From Paracoccaceae bacterium (GTDB lineage Bacteria > Pseudomonadota > Alphaproteobacteria > Rhodobacterales > Rhodobacteraceae): a stretch of DNA of 64,000 nucleotides. The stretch spans positions 124,001 to 188,000 of the forward strand of contig JAFMHK010000003.1 of the NCBI GenBank assembly GCA_017854585.1. The letters run 5' to 3'. Position 1 is the first letter of the stretch; each line of letters begins with the position of its first letter. Positions 46,595 to 55,563 of this stretch are shown piece after piece. Position numbers and translations under genes: made by a program. The notes under the pieces are model-generated. The model was not told the origin of the DNA. It did not search any database and saw nothing but the letters and a program-made list of their open reading frames with translations.

Positions 46595-46733
46595 TCCAAA
46601 GGGTCTCCTGTAGGTGATCGGTGGTGCATGTTACCGCAGTTTTCCGCCTTGGCCAGCAAAAGGCGCCCCAAGGGCTGGACACTGGGCAAATCGGGCCTAC
46701 GTCTCCCATTCAATTTGCACGGGAGAGCCAAGA

Positions 46734-46895
46734 ATGTCGATGATTGATAGAGCGTTGGGCCGTCCGGCCGAAGGTGAGGATGACCACGATGCCGCCATCG
46801 CTCAATGGAACTTCTTTGGCCGGATTGCGGGTTATTTCTGCCTTTGGGCAATGTTCGTCATTCCGGTCCTGCTGGTGCTCGACCTGCTGTACTGA
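46734..46895 (+). CDS. Small single-pass membrane protein
   Basis: A 53-residue protein: a charged N-terminal half (RPAEGEDDHDAAIAQW) and one membrane segment near the C terminus (residues about 29-50, IAGYFCLWAMFVIPVLLVLD). A GGGAGA site 8 bp upstream and a strong terminator 20 bp downstream mark it as a real monocistronic gene. No family recognised. Confidence 0.65.
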   Translation: MSMIDRALGRPAEGEDDHDAAIAQWNFFGRIAGYFCLWAMFVIPVLLVLDLLY

Positions 46896-46914
46896 ACGAC
46901 TTTGATACATGGCG

Positions 46915-46952
46915 AAAGGCGCCTCCTGCTGCTGCAGGTCGTCGCCTTTTTC
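46915..46952 (+). terminator. Rho-independent terminator of the small membrane protein gene
   Basis: Stem AAAGGCG / CGCCTTT with inner pairing CCT/AGG, followed by TTTTT. Confidence 0.75.
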
Positions 46953-47068
46953 GTCAGGGCCAGTCGCGGTCAACGTCAGTAAACCAAGATGTCCGGTGCA
47001 CGGGCCGCGCATTCCGGTTGTGGCGCGGCAGGGCAATCATGGCGCCGTATCAAGCGACCGCAGGTGAT

Positions 47069-47509
47069 TCAGGCAGCCGTTTTCGCGTGCTCTTTCACGA
47101 AGGCGGCAATCTCGGTTGCGGGGCGCGCGCCGGGCAGCCGCGCCAGTTCCCGTCCGTTCTGGAACAAGATCAGAAGGGGGATGCCCCGAATGCCGTATTT
47201 CTGGCTGATCGCCGGATGGTCCTGCGTGTCGATCTTGGCAAACCGCGCCTGCGTTGCCAACTGGCGCGCCGCGTCGGCAAACGCGGGGGCCATCATCCGG
47301 CAAGGTCCGCACCACGGCGCCCAGAAATCCACCAGCAGCGGCAGGTTGTCTTTCTTGGTGGCCTTGGTCAGCGTGGCCGGGTCCAGCGCCTTCACCGATC
47401 CATCGACCAGTTTCGCCCCGCACACCCCGCATTTGGGCGCGGATGATAACTTGTCGGCAGGAACGCGATTTACCGAACCGCAGGTCAGACAGGTCAGATG
47501 ATGGGACAT
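47069..47509 (-). CDS. trxC: Thioredoxin 2 (zinc-binding)
   Basis: A 146-residue TrxC. An N-terminal zinc ribbon has CLTC (Cys7, Cys10) and CGVC (Cys27, Cys30); the thioredoxin domain carries WCGPC (Cys67, Cys70) and the cis-Pro in RGIPLLILF. It reduces cytoplasmic disulfides, particularly under oxidative stress. ATG at 47509 gives the normal length; a longer frame upstream has unrelated sequence. Confidence 0.94.
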   Translation of the reverse strand: MSHHLTCLTCGSVNRVPADKLSSAPKCGVCGAKLVDGSVKALDPATLTKATKKDNLPLLVDFWAPWCGPCRMMAPAFADAARQLATQARFAKIDTQDHPAISQKYGIRGIPLLILFQNGRELARLPGARPATEIAAFVKEHAKTAA

Positions 47510-47590
47510 GGGGCAGGACCACAAGGATGATTGCTGTTGCCAACCATATGGGGCGCACGGGCAAGGGCGCAAGGGCGCACGGGTTGCAGC

Positions 47591-47618
47591 AAAATGGAAA
47601 GGGCGGCCGAAACCGCCC
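47591..47618 (-). terminator. Candidate terminator between ettA and trxC
   Basis: On the minus strand GGGCGG / CCGCCC with loop TTTCGG followed by TTTCCATTTT. A second, 8-bp hairpin without T-run (TCCGGCCC / GGGCCGGA, 47699-47720) lies right after the ettA stop. Confidence 0.5.
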
Positions 47619-47722
47619 AATGCCACCGAAATATTCCCATCACGCTCAGCGAGATCATCACTGTTCGGTCACGCCCCACGTTGGCGTGCGGCGCTTGATC
47701 CGGCCCCGGAAAGGGCCGGATA

Positions 47723-49378
47723 TCACCGGGAGAACTTTTTGTACTTCACGCGCTTCGGTTCCAGAGCATCTGGCCCCAGACGCCGCTTCTTGTCTTCCTC
47801 GTAGGCGCTGAAATCGCCCTCGAACCACTCCACATGCGCCTCGCCTTCGAAGGCAAGGATATGGGTGCAGATCCGGTCGAGGAAGAAACGATCGTGCGAG
47901 ATCACGACCGCGCAGCCCGCGAAATCAACCAGCGCATCTTCCAACGCACGCAGCGTTTCGACGTCCAGATCGTTGGTCGGTTCATCCAGCAGCAGCACGT
48001 TGCCACCCGATTTCAGCAGCTTGGCCATATGCACGCGGTTGCGTTCACCGCCCGACAGCGACCCGACCTTTTTTTGCTGATCGCCGCCCTTGAAGTTGAA
48101 CGCGGAACAATAGGCGCGGGAATTCATGCTGGCGTCGCCCAACACGATCACTTCCGCACCGCCCGAGATTTCCTCCCAGACGGTTGCATCGGGGGCCAGC
48201 GCATCGCGCGACTGGTCGACATACGACAACTGCACGGTATCACCATATTCCAACGCGCCCTCATCGGGTTGTTCTTGCCCGGTCAGCATGCGGAACAGGG
48301 TCGATTTACCCGCGCCGTTCGGCCCGATCACGCCCACGATGCCACCCGGTGGCAGTGCAAAATCCAGATTTTCCACCAACAGCTTGTCGCCATAGGCCTT
48401 CTGTAACCCGTTGACCTCGATCACCTTTTGACCAAGGCGCTGCCCGTTCGGAATGATGATCTGCGCGCGGCTCAGTTTCTCGCGCTCGGACTGGCCTGCC
48501 AGTTCCTCATAGGCATTGATCCGCGCCTTCTGCTTGGCCTGCCGCGCCTTGGCGCCTTGGCGGATCCAGTCCAATTCACGTTCCAGCGTTTTCTGGCGTG
48601 ACTTGTCTTCGCGGGCTTCCTGGCTCAGGCGCTTTGCCTTTTGCTCCAACCATGCGGAATAGTTGCCTTCGTAGGGAATGCCTCGTCCGCGATCCAGTTC
48701 TAGGATCCAGCCGGTGATGTCATCCAGGAAATACCGGTCGTGGGTAACGATCAGGATCGTGCCTTTGTAGTCGATCAGATGCTGTTGCAGCCACGCAATG
48801 GTTTCCGCGTCCAGATGGTTGGTGGGTTCGTCAAGCAGCAGCATGTCGGGCGCTTCCAGCAACAGCTTGCACAGCGCCACCCGGCGGCGTTCACCACCCG
48901 ACAGGTTCGCAGGCATCGCATCGTCGGGGGGGCAACGCAGAGCCTCCATCGCGACGTCGATCTGGCTGTCCAGATCCCACAGGTTCTCGCTGTCGATCTG
49001 ATCTTGCAGCGCGGCCATCTCATCAGCGGTTTCGTCCGAATAATTCATCGCCAGTTCGTTGAACCGGTCCAGCTTGGCCTTTTTCGCGGCCACGCCCAGC
49101 ATGACGTTATCTCGCACGCTCATGTCTTCTTCCAGCGTGGGTTCCTGTGGAAGGTAGCCAACCTTGGCGCCTTGGGCGGCCCATGCCTCGCCTGCGAAGT
49201 CCTTGTCGAGGCCCGCCATGATCCGCATCAGCGTCGATTTACCGGACCCGTTGACACCCACGACACCGATCTTGACACCAGGAAGGAAGCTCAAGCGTAT
49301 GTTTTCAAAGCATTTCTTGCCCCCCGGGTAGGTCTTGGACACACCTTCCATGTGATAAACATATTGATAGCTGGCCAT
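47723..49378 (-). CDS. ettA: Energy-dependent translational throttle protein EttA (ABC-F)
   Basis: A 551-residue ABC-F ATPase with two nucleotide-binding domains. NBD1 has VGVNGSGKSTLMRIM, LSGGERRRVALCKLL and MLLLDEPTNHLD; NBD2 has IGPNGAGKSTLFRML, LSGGERNRVHMAKLL and LLLDEPTNDLD. The interdomain arm is SQEAREDKSRQKTLERELDW. It binds the ribosomal E site and gates the first elongation steps by ATP level. Two ATGs are six bases apart; the second (49378) has better spacing from GGAG. The divergent 267 bp to nadD show no gene. Confidence 0.95.
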   Translation of the reverse strand: MASYQYVYHMEGVSKTYPGGKKCFENIRLSFLPGVKIGVVGVNGSGKSTLMRIMAGLDKDFAGEAWAAQGAKVGYLPQEPTLEEDMSVRDNVMLGVAAKKAKLDRFNELAMNYSDETADEMAALQDQIDSENLWDLDSQIDVAMEALRCPPDDAMPANLSGGERRRVALCKLLLEAPDMLLLDEPTNHLDAETIAWLQQHLIDYKGTILIVTHDRYFLDDITGWILELDRGRGIPYEGNYSAWLEQKAKRLSQEAREDKSRQKTLERELDWIRQGAKARQAKQKARINAYEELAGQSEREKLSRAQIIIPNGQRLGQKVIEVNGLQKAYGDKLLVENLDFALPPGGIVGVIGPNGAGKSTLFRMLTGQEQPDEGALEYGDTVQLSYVDQSRDALAPDATVWEEISGGAEVIVLGDASMNSRAYCSAFNFKGGDQQKKVGSLSGGERNRVHMAKLLKSGGNVLLLDEPTNDLDVETLRALEDALVDFAGCAVVISHDRFFLDRICTHILAFEGEAHVEWFEGDFSAYEEDKKRRLGPDALEPKRVKYKKFSR

Positions 49379-49645
49379 GGTCATGCTCCGTCAAGATGAG
49401 GGTTTGGCGCTGTCTACTGCCCAAGCGCGGCAGGGGCAATCGTCGGTCTGACATGTGGTGTGTCCCAGATGCAACGCAAGCCCTATGATCTTTGAAATTG
49501 AAACGACCCGCCGTGCCTTGACGGTCATGGTGCCGACACAGGCAGGGCTGAGCGCGCTGTCTGGTGCCGCCGCGCCCGCGTCTTGACTTGACTTTCGGCC
49601 TGTGGCGCGTTGCACGTCGACGGCAAGGCCGATCGGAGGAACGCC

Positions 49646-50245
49646 ATGCGCGGATTGCCATATGTCAGACAAGGGCAGACCGTTGGCCTTTTCGGTGGAT
49701 CGTTCGATCCGCCTCATGCCGGCCATGTGCATGTCAGCCGCGAAGCCCTCAAGCGGTTCGGTCTGGATCGGGTCTGGTGGTTGGTCAGCCCCGGCAACCC
49801 CCTGAAACCAAAAGGGCCGGCTGCATTGGATCGGCGCATGGCCGCCGCGCGCCGTCTGGTCACGCATCCCCGGATCAGGGTTACCGACATCGAGGCGCAG
49901 ATCGGCACGCGGTATACAGCCGCCACGCTGAAGCGCCTGTTTCAGCTTTATCCCGGCGTGCGGTTCGTGTGGCTGATGGGGGCCGACAACATGGCGACGT
50001 TCCATAGGTGGCAGCGCTGGGACTGGATCATGGAAAATGTGCCCGTTGGCGTTCTGGCCCGACCGGGGCAGGGGATATCGGCGCGCACCAGTCATGCCGC
50101 GCAGGTGTTTCGGCGCAGTCAGATCCCCGCCGCAGCGGCGCCGTCGCTGGCATGGTCGGACCCACCAGCGTGGTGCTTCTTGAACGTCCCGATGGTGGAT
50201 ATTTCATCCTCTGCCATTCGGGCGCGGGGCGAATGGCCGACGTGA
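49646..50245 (+). CDS. nadD: Nicotinate-nucleotide adenylyltransferase
   Basis: A 199-residue nucleotidyltransferase. The substrate loop is [17 protein letters not shown] (HxGH) and the C-terminal motif is [11 protein letters not shown] (ISSTxxR type). It makes nicotinate adenine dinucleotide from nicotinate mononucleotide in NAD synthesis. GGAGG 6 bp before the ATG at 49646 fixes the start. It stands alone here rather than with rsfS and proA as is common in relatives. Confidence 0.94.
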   Translation: MRGLPYVRQGQTVGLFGGSFDPPHAGHVHVSREALKRFGLDRVWWLVSPGNPLKPKGPAALDRRMAAARRLVTHPRIRVTDIEAQIGTRYTAATLKRLFQLYPGVRFVWLMGADNMATFHRWQRWDWIMENVPVGVLARPGQGISARTSHAAQVFRRSQIPAAAAPSLAWSDPPAWCFLNVPMVDISSSAIRARGEWPT

Positions 50246-50257
50246 CCGGGGGGGAAT

Positions 50258-50304
50258 AGGTTACAAAAAATTGGGAAATCGCGAATTTTTGTAACCTATT
50301 TTTT
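50258..50304. terminator. Strong terminator between convergent nadD and the EamA gene
   Basis: AT-rich stem AGGTTACAAAAA-ATT / AATTTTTGTAACCT (14 bp with one bulged base) plus ATTTTTT on the plus strand. The 3' arm contains the stop codon of the minus-strand gene. Its symmetry suits bidirectional use. Confidence 0.8.
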
Positions 50305-51147
50305 CGAAGAGGGCAGCCAGAGGCTGGCCAGCCCGGATGACAACAGCAGCACCAGACCGAGCATCGACAAACCGTCTGGCAAATCGCCGAAGACCGCCCA
50401 TCCCAATGCGGTTGCCGCAACCAGTTGTGTGTAGACGAACGGGGCCATCTGGCTGGCGGGCGCCAGCCGAAGCGCCAAGATCAGGCACAGGTTGCCCAAC
50501 ATTGACCCAAGCGCTGAGACGAACGTCAGGCCGACAACGGGCAAGTCCATGTCGGGGATCCGCAGCAGGCCGAACGGGGCCATAATCAAGGTGCCGATCA
50601 CCAGTTGGCTGATCAGCAGCGCCCTTGGGCGGGCAAGATCGGCCAACCAGCGCGATGAGGTCAGGAACGCGCCGTAAAACAGACCTGCCAAGACGGCAAA
50701 CGCGACGCCGGGTGTCATGCCGAAGCCCGGCTTCACAACCAAGATGACGCCGAAAAAGCCGATCAGCAGCAAGCCGGTGCGCGCGCGCGTTATACCTTCC
50801 TTCAGCAACCATGCCGACAGGCCGTAGGACAGGATCGGACCGATGAAGAAAGCCCCGAAGACATTGGCAATCGGTTCGGTGCGCAGCGCCGTCAGGATGG
50901 ACGTGATCCCCCCCGCCAGAAACAAGGCCCTGAGCCAGACCCGCCAGTCCACAAACAGGCGCGCGGGTGTCAGGTGCAGCACGAAAGGGGCCAACAACAG
51001 GGCCCCAAGGGCAAACCGGCTGAAGGCCACGAACAGCGGATCGGCGTCATGGCCGGCCGTCAACAGCTTGCCCGCCGTGTCCCCGGCGGGAATCAGTGTC
51101 ATGGCCAGTAGCATCAAGGGAAGGGCGCGTCGCAGGTCAGCGTTCAT
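50296..51147 (-). CDS. EamA/DMT-family transporter
   Basis: A 283-residue protein with about 10 membrane helices in two homologous halves (FVAFSRFALGALLLAPF and PRALLISQLVIGTLI). Drug/metabolite transporters export amino acids, amines or other metabolites; the substrate is not readable. ATG at 51147 gives the usual short cytoplasmic N terminus; upstream extensions are polar and unlike the family. Confidence 0.85.
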   Translation of the reverse strand: MNADLRRALPLMLLAMTLIPAGDTAGKLLTAGHDADPLFVAFSRFALGALLLAPFVLHLTPARLFVDWRVWLRALFLAGGITSILTALRTEPIANVFGAFFIGPILSYGLSAWLLKEGITRARTGLLLIGFFGVILVVKPGFGMTPGVAFAVLAGLFYGAFLTSSRWLADLARPRALLISQLVIGTLIMAPFGLLRIPDMDLPVVGLTFVSALGSMLGNLCLILALRLAPASQMAPFVYTQLVAATALGWAVFGDLPDGLSMLGLVLLLSSGLASLWLPSSKK

Positions 51148-51269
51148 GGTATTGGGGCGTAACGATTTTTTGGCGGCAGGGAAAGCCTGCAAAAGCGTGA
51201 TCTTCAAGGGGGTTGAGTGCCACGTCCGTGTCGGGTTTAGTAATGCCAACGATCGGGAATTTTGATCAA

Positions 51270-52757
51270 ATGGTTTCGAGACGTTTATTCCTGAGTGGGG
51301 CGCTGGCAAGTCTCGGTGGCGCCGCCTATGGCGGCGCCCCCGAGGTTTCCCGGCGTCCGTTGATCCGACCGGATGGGTTCTTCAGGCGGGGCCTTCCGAC
51401 GGGGGCCGATCTGGTCGGCGCCGCCGATCTTGGCGGGCGCGTGGGATTCGCGGTTGCCGATGCGCGGACAGGCCGGATGCTTGAGGTTTTCAACCCCCTG
51501 CGTGGTCTGCCGCCCGCCAGCGTGGCCAAGGCCATCACCTGCGCCTATGCGTTGGATCGGTTGGGGCCGGGGCACCGTTTTCATACCCGGATCGTGGCCG
51601 ATGGCCCGATCGTCAACGGGCGGCTTGACGGCGATCTGTGGCTGGTGGGCACGGGCGACCCTGTCCTTGATACCAATGCCCTGCAGACGATGGTGGCCGA
51701 CATGCGCGCAACCGGTCTGCGAGAGGTCACGGGCCAGTTGCGGCTGGCTGCGGGGGCTTTGCCCTATATTGCCGCGATCGATCCGGTGCAGCCGGCCCAT
51801 GTGGGTTACAGCCCGGCTATTTCGGGTCTGAACCTGAATTTCAACCGGGTGCATTTCGAGTGGGAGCGCGCCGGTCAGGGCTATACCGTCCGGATGGACG
51901 CGCGGTCCGACACTGTGCGCCCACCCATCAGCATGGCGCGGATGCAGGTCGCCGACCGGGATGTGCCGGTCTACACCTACGCCGCCAGTGACCTCCACGA
52001 GGATTGGACCGTCGCGCGCAGTGCCTTGGGTGACGCCGGAAGCCGGTGGTTGCCGGTGCGCCAGCCCCATCTTTACGCGGCGGATGTTTTCCAAGTGCTG
52101 GCCCGTTCACACGGGATTGTCCTGCGCGGGCCGGAAAACGGCACGATGCCACCCGACACCGCGACGACACTGGTGGACCATGTGAGCGAGCCGCTGGAGG
52201 ATATCTTGCGCGGGATGATGCTGTGGTCCACCAACCTGACGGCAGAGGTGATGGGTTTGGCGGCAACGCAAGCAGGTGGCGTGCGTCCGGAAACCCTGAT
52301 GGCATCGGCGGCAGAGATGAACAGTTGGGTGTTGGAGCGGCTTGGCGCGCGGAACGTCGGTTTCGTGGACCATTCCGGGTTGGGCGGCGATAGCCGTATC
52401 CGGGCGCAAGACATGGTTCAGGGGCTTGTCGGGGCAGGGGCCGACGGCATGCTGCGGCGACTGATGAAGGATATTCCCATGCTGGATCAGGCGGGGAATG
52501 TCGTTACCGATCACCCGGTGCAGGTGGTGGCCAAGACCGGCACATTGAATTTCGTCAGCAGCCTTGCGGGGTATGCGCGCACCGCGTCGGGGCGCGACCT
52601 TGCCTTTGCGGTGTTCTGCGCCGATGTGGAGCGCCGCGAAAGCCTGACCGAGGCGCAGATGGAGCGGCCCGCCGGAGGCCGGTCCTATAGCCGCCGCGCC
52701 CGCCGTTTGCAGCAATTGCTGATCGAGAGGTGGGCGGTCATGTATGACACGGCATGA
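51270..52757 (+). CDS. dacB: D-alanyl-D-alanine carboxypeptidase/endopeptidase (PBP4, class C)
   Basis: A 495-residue class C penicillin-binding protein. Active-site motifs are SxxK in PPASVAKAITCAY, SxN in LWSTNLTAEVMG and KTG in VAKTGTLNFVSS. The large insertion between them is typical of DacB (VGTGDPVLDTNAL). The N terminus MVSRRLFLSGALASL resembles a Tat or Sec signal. It trims peptidoglycan peptides in the periplasm. Start between 51243 and 51270 is uncertain; I chose the one giving a compact signal. Confidence 0.92.
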   Translation: MVSRRLFLSGALASLGGAAYGGAPEVSRRPLIRPDGFFRRGLPTGADLVGAADLGGRVGFAVADARTGRMLEVFNPLRGLPPASVAKAITCAYALDRLGPGHRFHTRIVADGPIVNGRLDGDLWLVGTGDPVLDTNALQTMVADMRATGLREVTGQLRLAAGALPYIAAIDPVQPAHVGYSPAISGLNLNFNRVHFEWERAGQGYTVRMDARSDTVRPPISMARMQVADRDVPVYTYAASDLHEDWTVARSALGDAGSRWLPVRQPHLYAADVFQVLARSHGIVLRGPENGTMPPDTATTLVDHVSEPLEDILRGMMLWSTNLTAEVMGLAATQAGGVRPETLMASAAEMNSWVLERLGARNVGFVDHSGLGGDSRIRAQDMVQGLVGAGADGMLRRLMKDIPMLDQAGNVVTDHPVQVVAKTGTLNFVSSLAGYARTASGRDLAFAVFCADVERRESLTEAQMERPAGGRSYSRRARRLQQLLIERWAVMYDTA

Positions 52758-52782
52758 TCCGTGACGGCCAAAGCCTTTTGCG

Positions 52783-53202
52783 CTAAAGCACCATGTGGCG
52801 TGCCTTGGCACCGCGTTCGATCGCGGCGGCATGAAGGCGATCGATCTTGAGTTGATAGCGCACTTCCATCAAGAAACGCAGTTCGGTCTGTTTCAGAAGC
52901 CCGTCCGCCGCCGCCACGTCACAAGCCATCGCATAGGCGGTTTCATAGTATTTCTCGGGTAAGGCTTCTGTCACCAGACCAAACAAGGCATCAAGGCCGT
53001 CCTCATCCTCGAACAGTTCAAAGACGGTTTTTGCAACGCGCTGAATGCGGTCGGCGTCATAATCGGCGAAGATGGGCAGGTGGTTGACGATCTGTTCGAT
53101 GCTGAGCAGTTCCGACGTCCGGATGCTTTCATCCGAGACGGACACTGCGATCATGACGGCCACAAGTGCATCTTGTGCAGAAAGGCTGGCTTCTATTGTC
53201 AT
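52783..53202 (-). CDS. TerB-like tellurite resistance domain protein
   Basis: A 139-residue all-helical acidic protein with the TerB pattern: DALVAVMIAVSVSDESIRTSE, then ALPEKYYETAYAMACDVAAADGLLKQTE. The duplicated helix-loop with acidic residues may bind divalent metal ions. No other ter genes are near, so tellurite resistance is not implied. It is convergent with dacB (25 bp gap). Confidence 0.82.
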   Translation of the reverse strand: MTIEASLSAQDALVAVMIAVSVSDESIRTSELLSIEQIVNHLPIFADYDADRIQRVAKTVFELFEDEDGLDALFGLVTEALPEKYYETAYAMACDVAAADGLLKQTELRFLMEVRYQLKIDRLHAAAIERGAKARHMVL

Positions 53203-53316
53203 AGTGTCGTCTCCTTCATTGCAGTTTCAGTCTTTATTGACCCCGGCGCGCTGTCGCAATAGGTGCATCGCGCACACGAGGCGTTCGGTCGCGTGTGGAT
53301 GGAAGGATTGACCCCG

Positions 53317-54903
53317 ATGTCGGAACTGCGTGACGCCGCGATGAACAGCAAGGCCTGGCCGTTTGAAGAAGCGCGCCGGGTGCTGAAACGCTACGAAAAT
53401 GCGCCGCCGGAAAAGGGGTATGTGCTGTTTGAAACGGGGTATGGGCCAAGCGGTCTGCCCCATATCGGCACCTTCGGCGAGGTCTTGCGCACCACCATGG
53501 TGCGGCGCGCGTTCGAGGTGCTGTCGGATATCCCCACCAAGCTGATCTGTTTTTCCGACGATCTGGACGGGCTGCGGAAGGTGCCGGACAATGTGCCGAA
53601 CCCCGAGATGCTGGCCGATCATCTGCAGCGGCCGCTGACCTCTGTCCCCGATCCGTTCGGGGAATACGAAAGCTTTGGCCATCACAACAATGCCATGCTG
53701 CGGCGGTTTCTGGATACGTTCGGGTTTGACTACGAGTTCTATTCGGCGCGCGACTTCTATCGTTCGGGCAGGTTCGATGCGACCCTGCTGTTGGCGGCAG
53801 AGCGGTATGACGACCTGATGAAGGTGATGCTGAAAAGCCTGCGCGATGAGCGGCAGCAGACCTATTCGATCTTTCTGCCGATCCACCCCGAAACGGGGCG
53901 GGTCCTGTATGTGCCCATCAAGCATGTGGACGCCGCGAATGGCACCGTGACCTTCGATGACGAGGATGGCCGCGAATGGACGCTGCCGGTCACGGGCGGC
54001 AACGTCAAATTTCAGTGGAAGCCTGACTTCGGCGCGCGCTGGGCTGCATTGGGCGTGGATTGGGAAAGCTACGGCAAGGAACATGCGCCCAACACGGCGA
54101 TCTATTCCGCGATCTGTTCGCGGTTGGGCGGCCGCCCACCGGAGGTCTTTACCTATGAGTTGTTTCTGGACGATCAGGGGCAGAAAATCTCGAAATCCAA
54201 GGGTAACGGGCTGAGTATCGATGAATGGCTGACCTATGCCAGTACGGAAAGCCTGTCTTACTTCATGTATCTGAAGCCAAAAACGGCCAAGCGGATGCAT
54301 TTCGACGTGATCCCGAAGGCAATGGACGAATACCACCAGCAACTGCGCGCCTATGCGGATCAGGACACGGCCCAACGTCTGGCCAACCCTGTGTTCCACA
54401 TCCACGGTCATAATGTGCCGGCCTCCAATATGGTGGTGAGCTTCGGCATGCTGCTGAACCTTGCCAGCGCGGCGGGCGCCGAGGACAAAGAGGCGCTGTG
54501 GGGCTTCATTCGCCGCTATGCGCCAGAGGCACGCCCCGAAACCCACCCCGACCTTGATCAGGCGGCTGGTTTCGCGCTGCGGTATTATCAGGACTTCGTG
54601 AAGCCGCAAAAGGTGTTCCGCCTGCCCACCGATCAAGAGCGCGCCGCGATGGAAGATCTAGCCACGAGGTTGAAAGGCTACGACGGTCCGGTCGAGGATG
54701 AGGCGCTGCAGACGCTGGTCTTTTCGGTGGGCAAGGACCACGGCTTCGACCCGCTGCGCGACTGGTTCAAGGCGCTTTACGAGGTGCTTCTGGGGGCATC
54801 GCAGGGGCCGCGGTTCGGCGGGTTCATCGCGCTTTTCGGCATGACCGAGACGATCACGTTGATCGAGGCGGCACTTGCCGGAGAACTGACAACGGACGCT
54901 TGA
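53317..54903 (+). CDS. lysS: Lysyl-tRNA synthetase, class I
   Basis: A 528-residue class I LysRS, unrelated to the class II enzyme of most bacteria. The HIGH motif is [11 protein letters not shown] and the KMSKS motif is KISKSKGNG. This form occurs in archaea and alphaproteobacteria, supporting the taxonomic call. AAGGA lies 10 bp before the ATG at 53317; an in-frame start 54 bp upstream lacks conserved sequence. Confidence 0.96.
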   Translation: MSELRDAAMNSKAWPFEEARRVLKRYENAPPEKGYVLFETGYGPSGLPHIGTFGEVLRTTMVRRAFEVLSDIPTKLICFSDDLDGLRKVPDNVPNPEMLADHLQRPLTSVPDPFGEYESFGHHNNAMLRRFLDTFGFDYEFYSARDFYRSGRFDATLLLAAERYDDLMKVMLKSLRDERQQTYSIFLPIHPETGRVLYVPIKHVDAANGTVTFDDEDGREWTLPVTGGNVKFQWKPDFGARWAALGVDWESYGKEHAPNTAIYSAICSRLGGRPPEVFTYELFLDDQGQKISKSKGNGLSIDEWLTYASTESLSYFMYLKPKTAKRMHFDVIPKAMDEYHQQLRAYADQDTAQRLANPVFHIHGHNVPASNMVVSFGMLLNLASAAGAEDKEALWGFIRRYAPEARPETHPDLDQAAGFALRYYQDFVKPQKVFRLPTDQERAAMEDLATRLKGYDGPVEDEALQTLVFSVGKDHGFDPLRDWFKALYEVLLGASQGPRFGGFIALFGMTETITLIEAALAGELTTDA

Positions 54904-54955
54904 CCGCCCGCGCCGCTGGCCTACCGTTTCAGTATTGAAAACCGGAGGGCGACAG

Positions 54956-55369
54956 ATGCGGCGGTCGATTTTGGCAATCATCATGGTTCTGTGCGGTCTG
55001 ACCGCGCAGGCCCAAGAGGTTCTGGCCCCGAATTCGGATATCGAGGCCACGATCCAAGGCCAATTCGATGCATTTGCAGCCGAAGATCTGAACGGAGCAT
55101 GGGCCTTTGCAAGCCCCAACATCCAACGCCTGTTCGAGACGCCCGAGACCTTCGGGCGGATGGTGCAGGAAGGCTATCCGATGGTGTGGGATCCGGCGCA
55201 GGTTGACTTCATCGACCTGCAAACCCTGAGTGGTATCTTCGTGCAGCGGGTCCGAGTAACCGATCGGGCCGGTGCCACGCATTATTTGGGCTACCAGATG
55301 GTGCAAACGGACGCGGGTTGGCAGATCAATGCGGTAATGGTTTTGCCCGCCCCTGATGTCGGCGTCTAG
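54956..55369 (+). CDS. Secreted DUF4864-family protein
   Basis: A 137-residue protein with a signal peptide (residues 1-20, LCGLTAQAQ) and a small NTF2-like domain: FDAFAAEDLNGAWAFASPNIQRLF, FGRMVQEGYPMVWDP, VRVTDRAGATHYLGYQM. A strong GGAGGG site 6 bp before the ATG decides the start. Function unknown; common in Rhodobacterales. Confidence 0.8.
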   Translation: MRRSILAIIMVLCGLTAQAQEVLAPNSDIEATIQGQFDAFAAEDLNGAWAFASPNIQRLFETPETFGRMVQEGYPMVWDPAQVDFIDLQTLSGIFVQRVRVTDRAGATHYLGYQMVQTDAGWQINAVMVLPAPDVGV

Positions 55370-55563
55370 ATCGCGCGCTGTTTGCGGCCCTGATTAATCA
55401 CCGCTTAACGATTTTGCGCTAACTGTCTGCACTGTCTTCGGCATGTCATGTGCCGGGTTTTCCCAACAGTTGAACAATCGAGGTAGCCTTGCGCCCCAGC
55501 ATCGGAGCGCGGGGCGTTTTGGCGTGGGCACGGGGCGCGTGTCGCGCAGAAAAGGGGTACGAC

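Noticed and set aside
47537-47580. Short GGGCGCAAG-like direct repeats upstream of trxC
   Set aside because: Three imperfect GC-rich copies without spacer structure; not a CRISPR or a recognisable element.
52783-53202. Tellurite-resistance operon
   Set aside because: Only one TerB-like domain is present and no terACDEZ genes accompany it.
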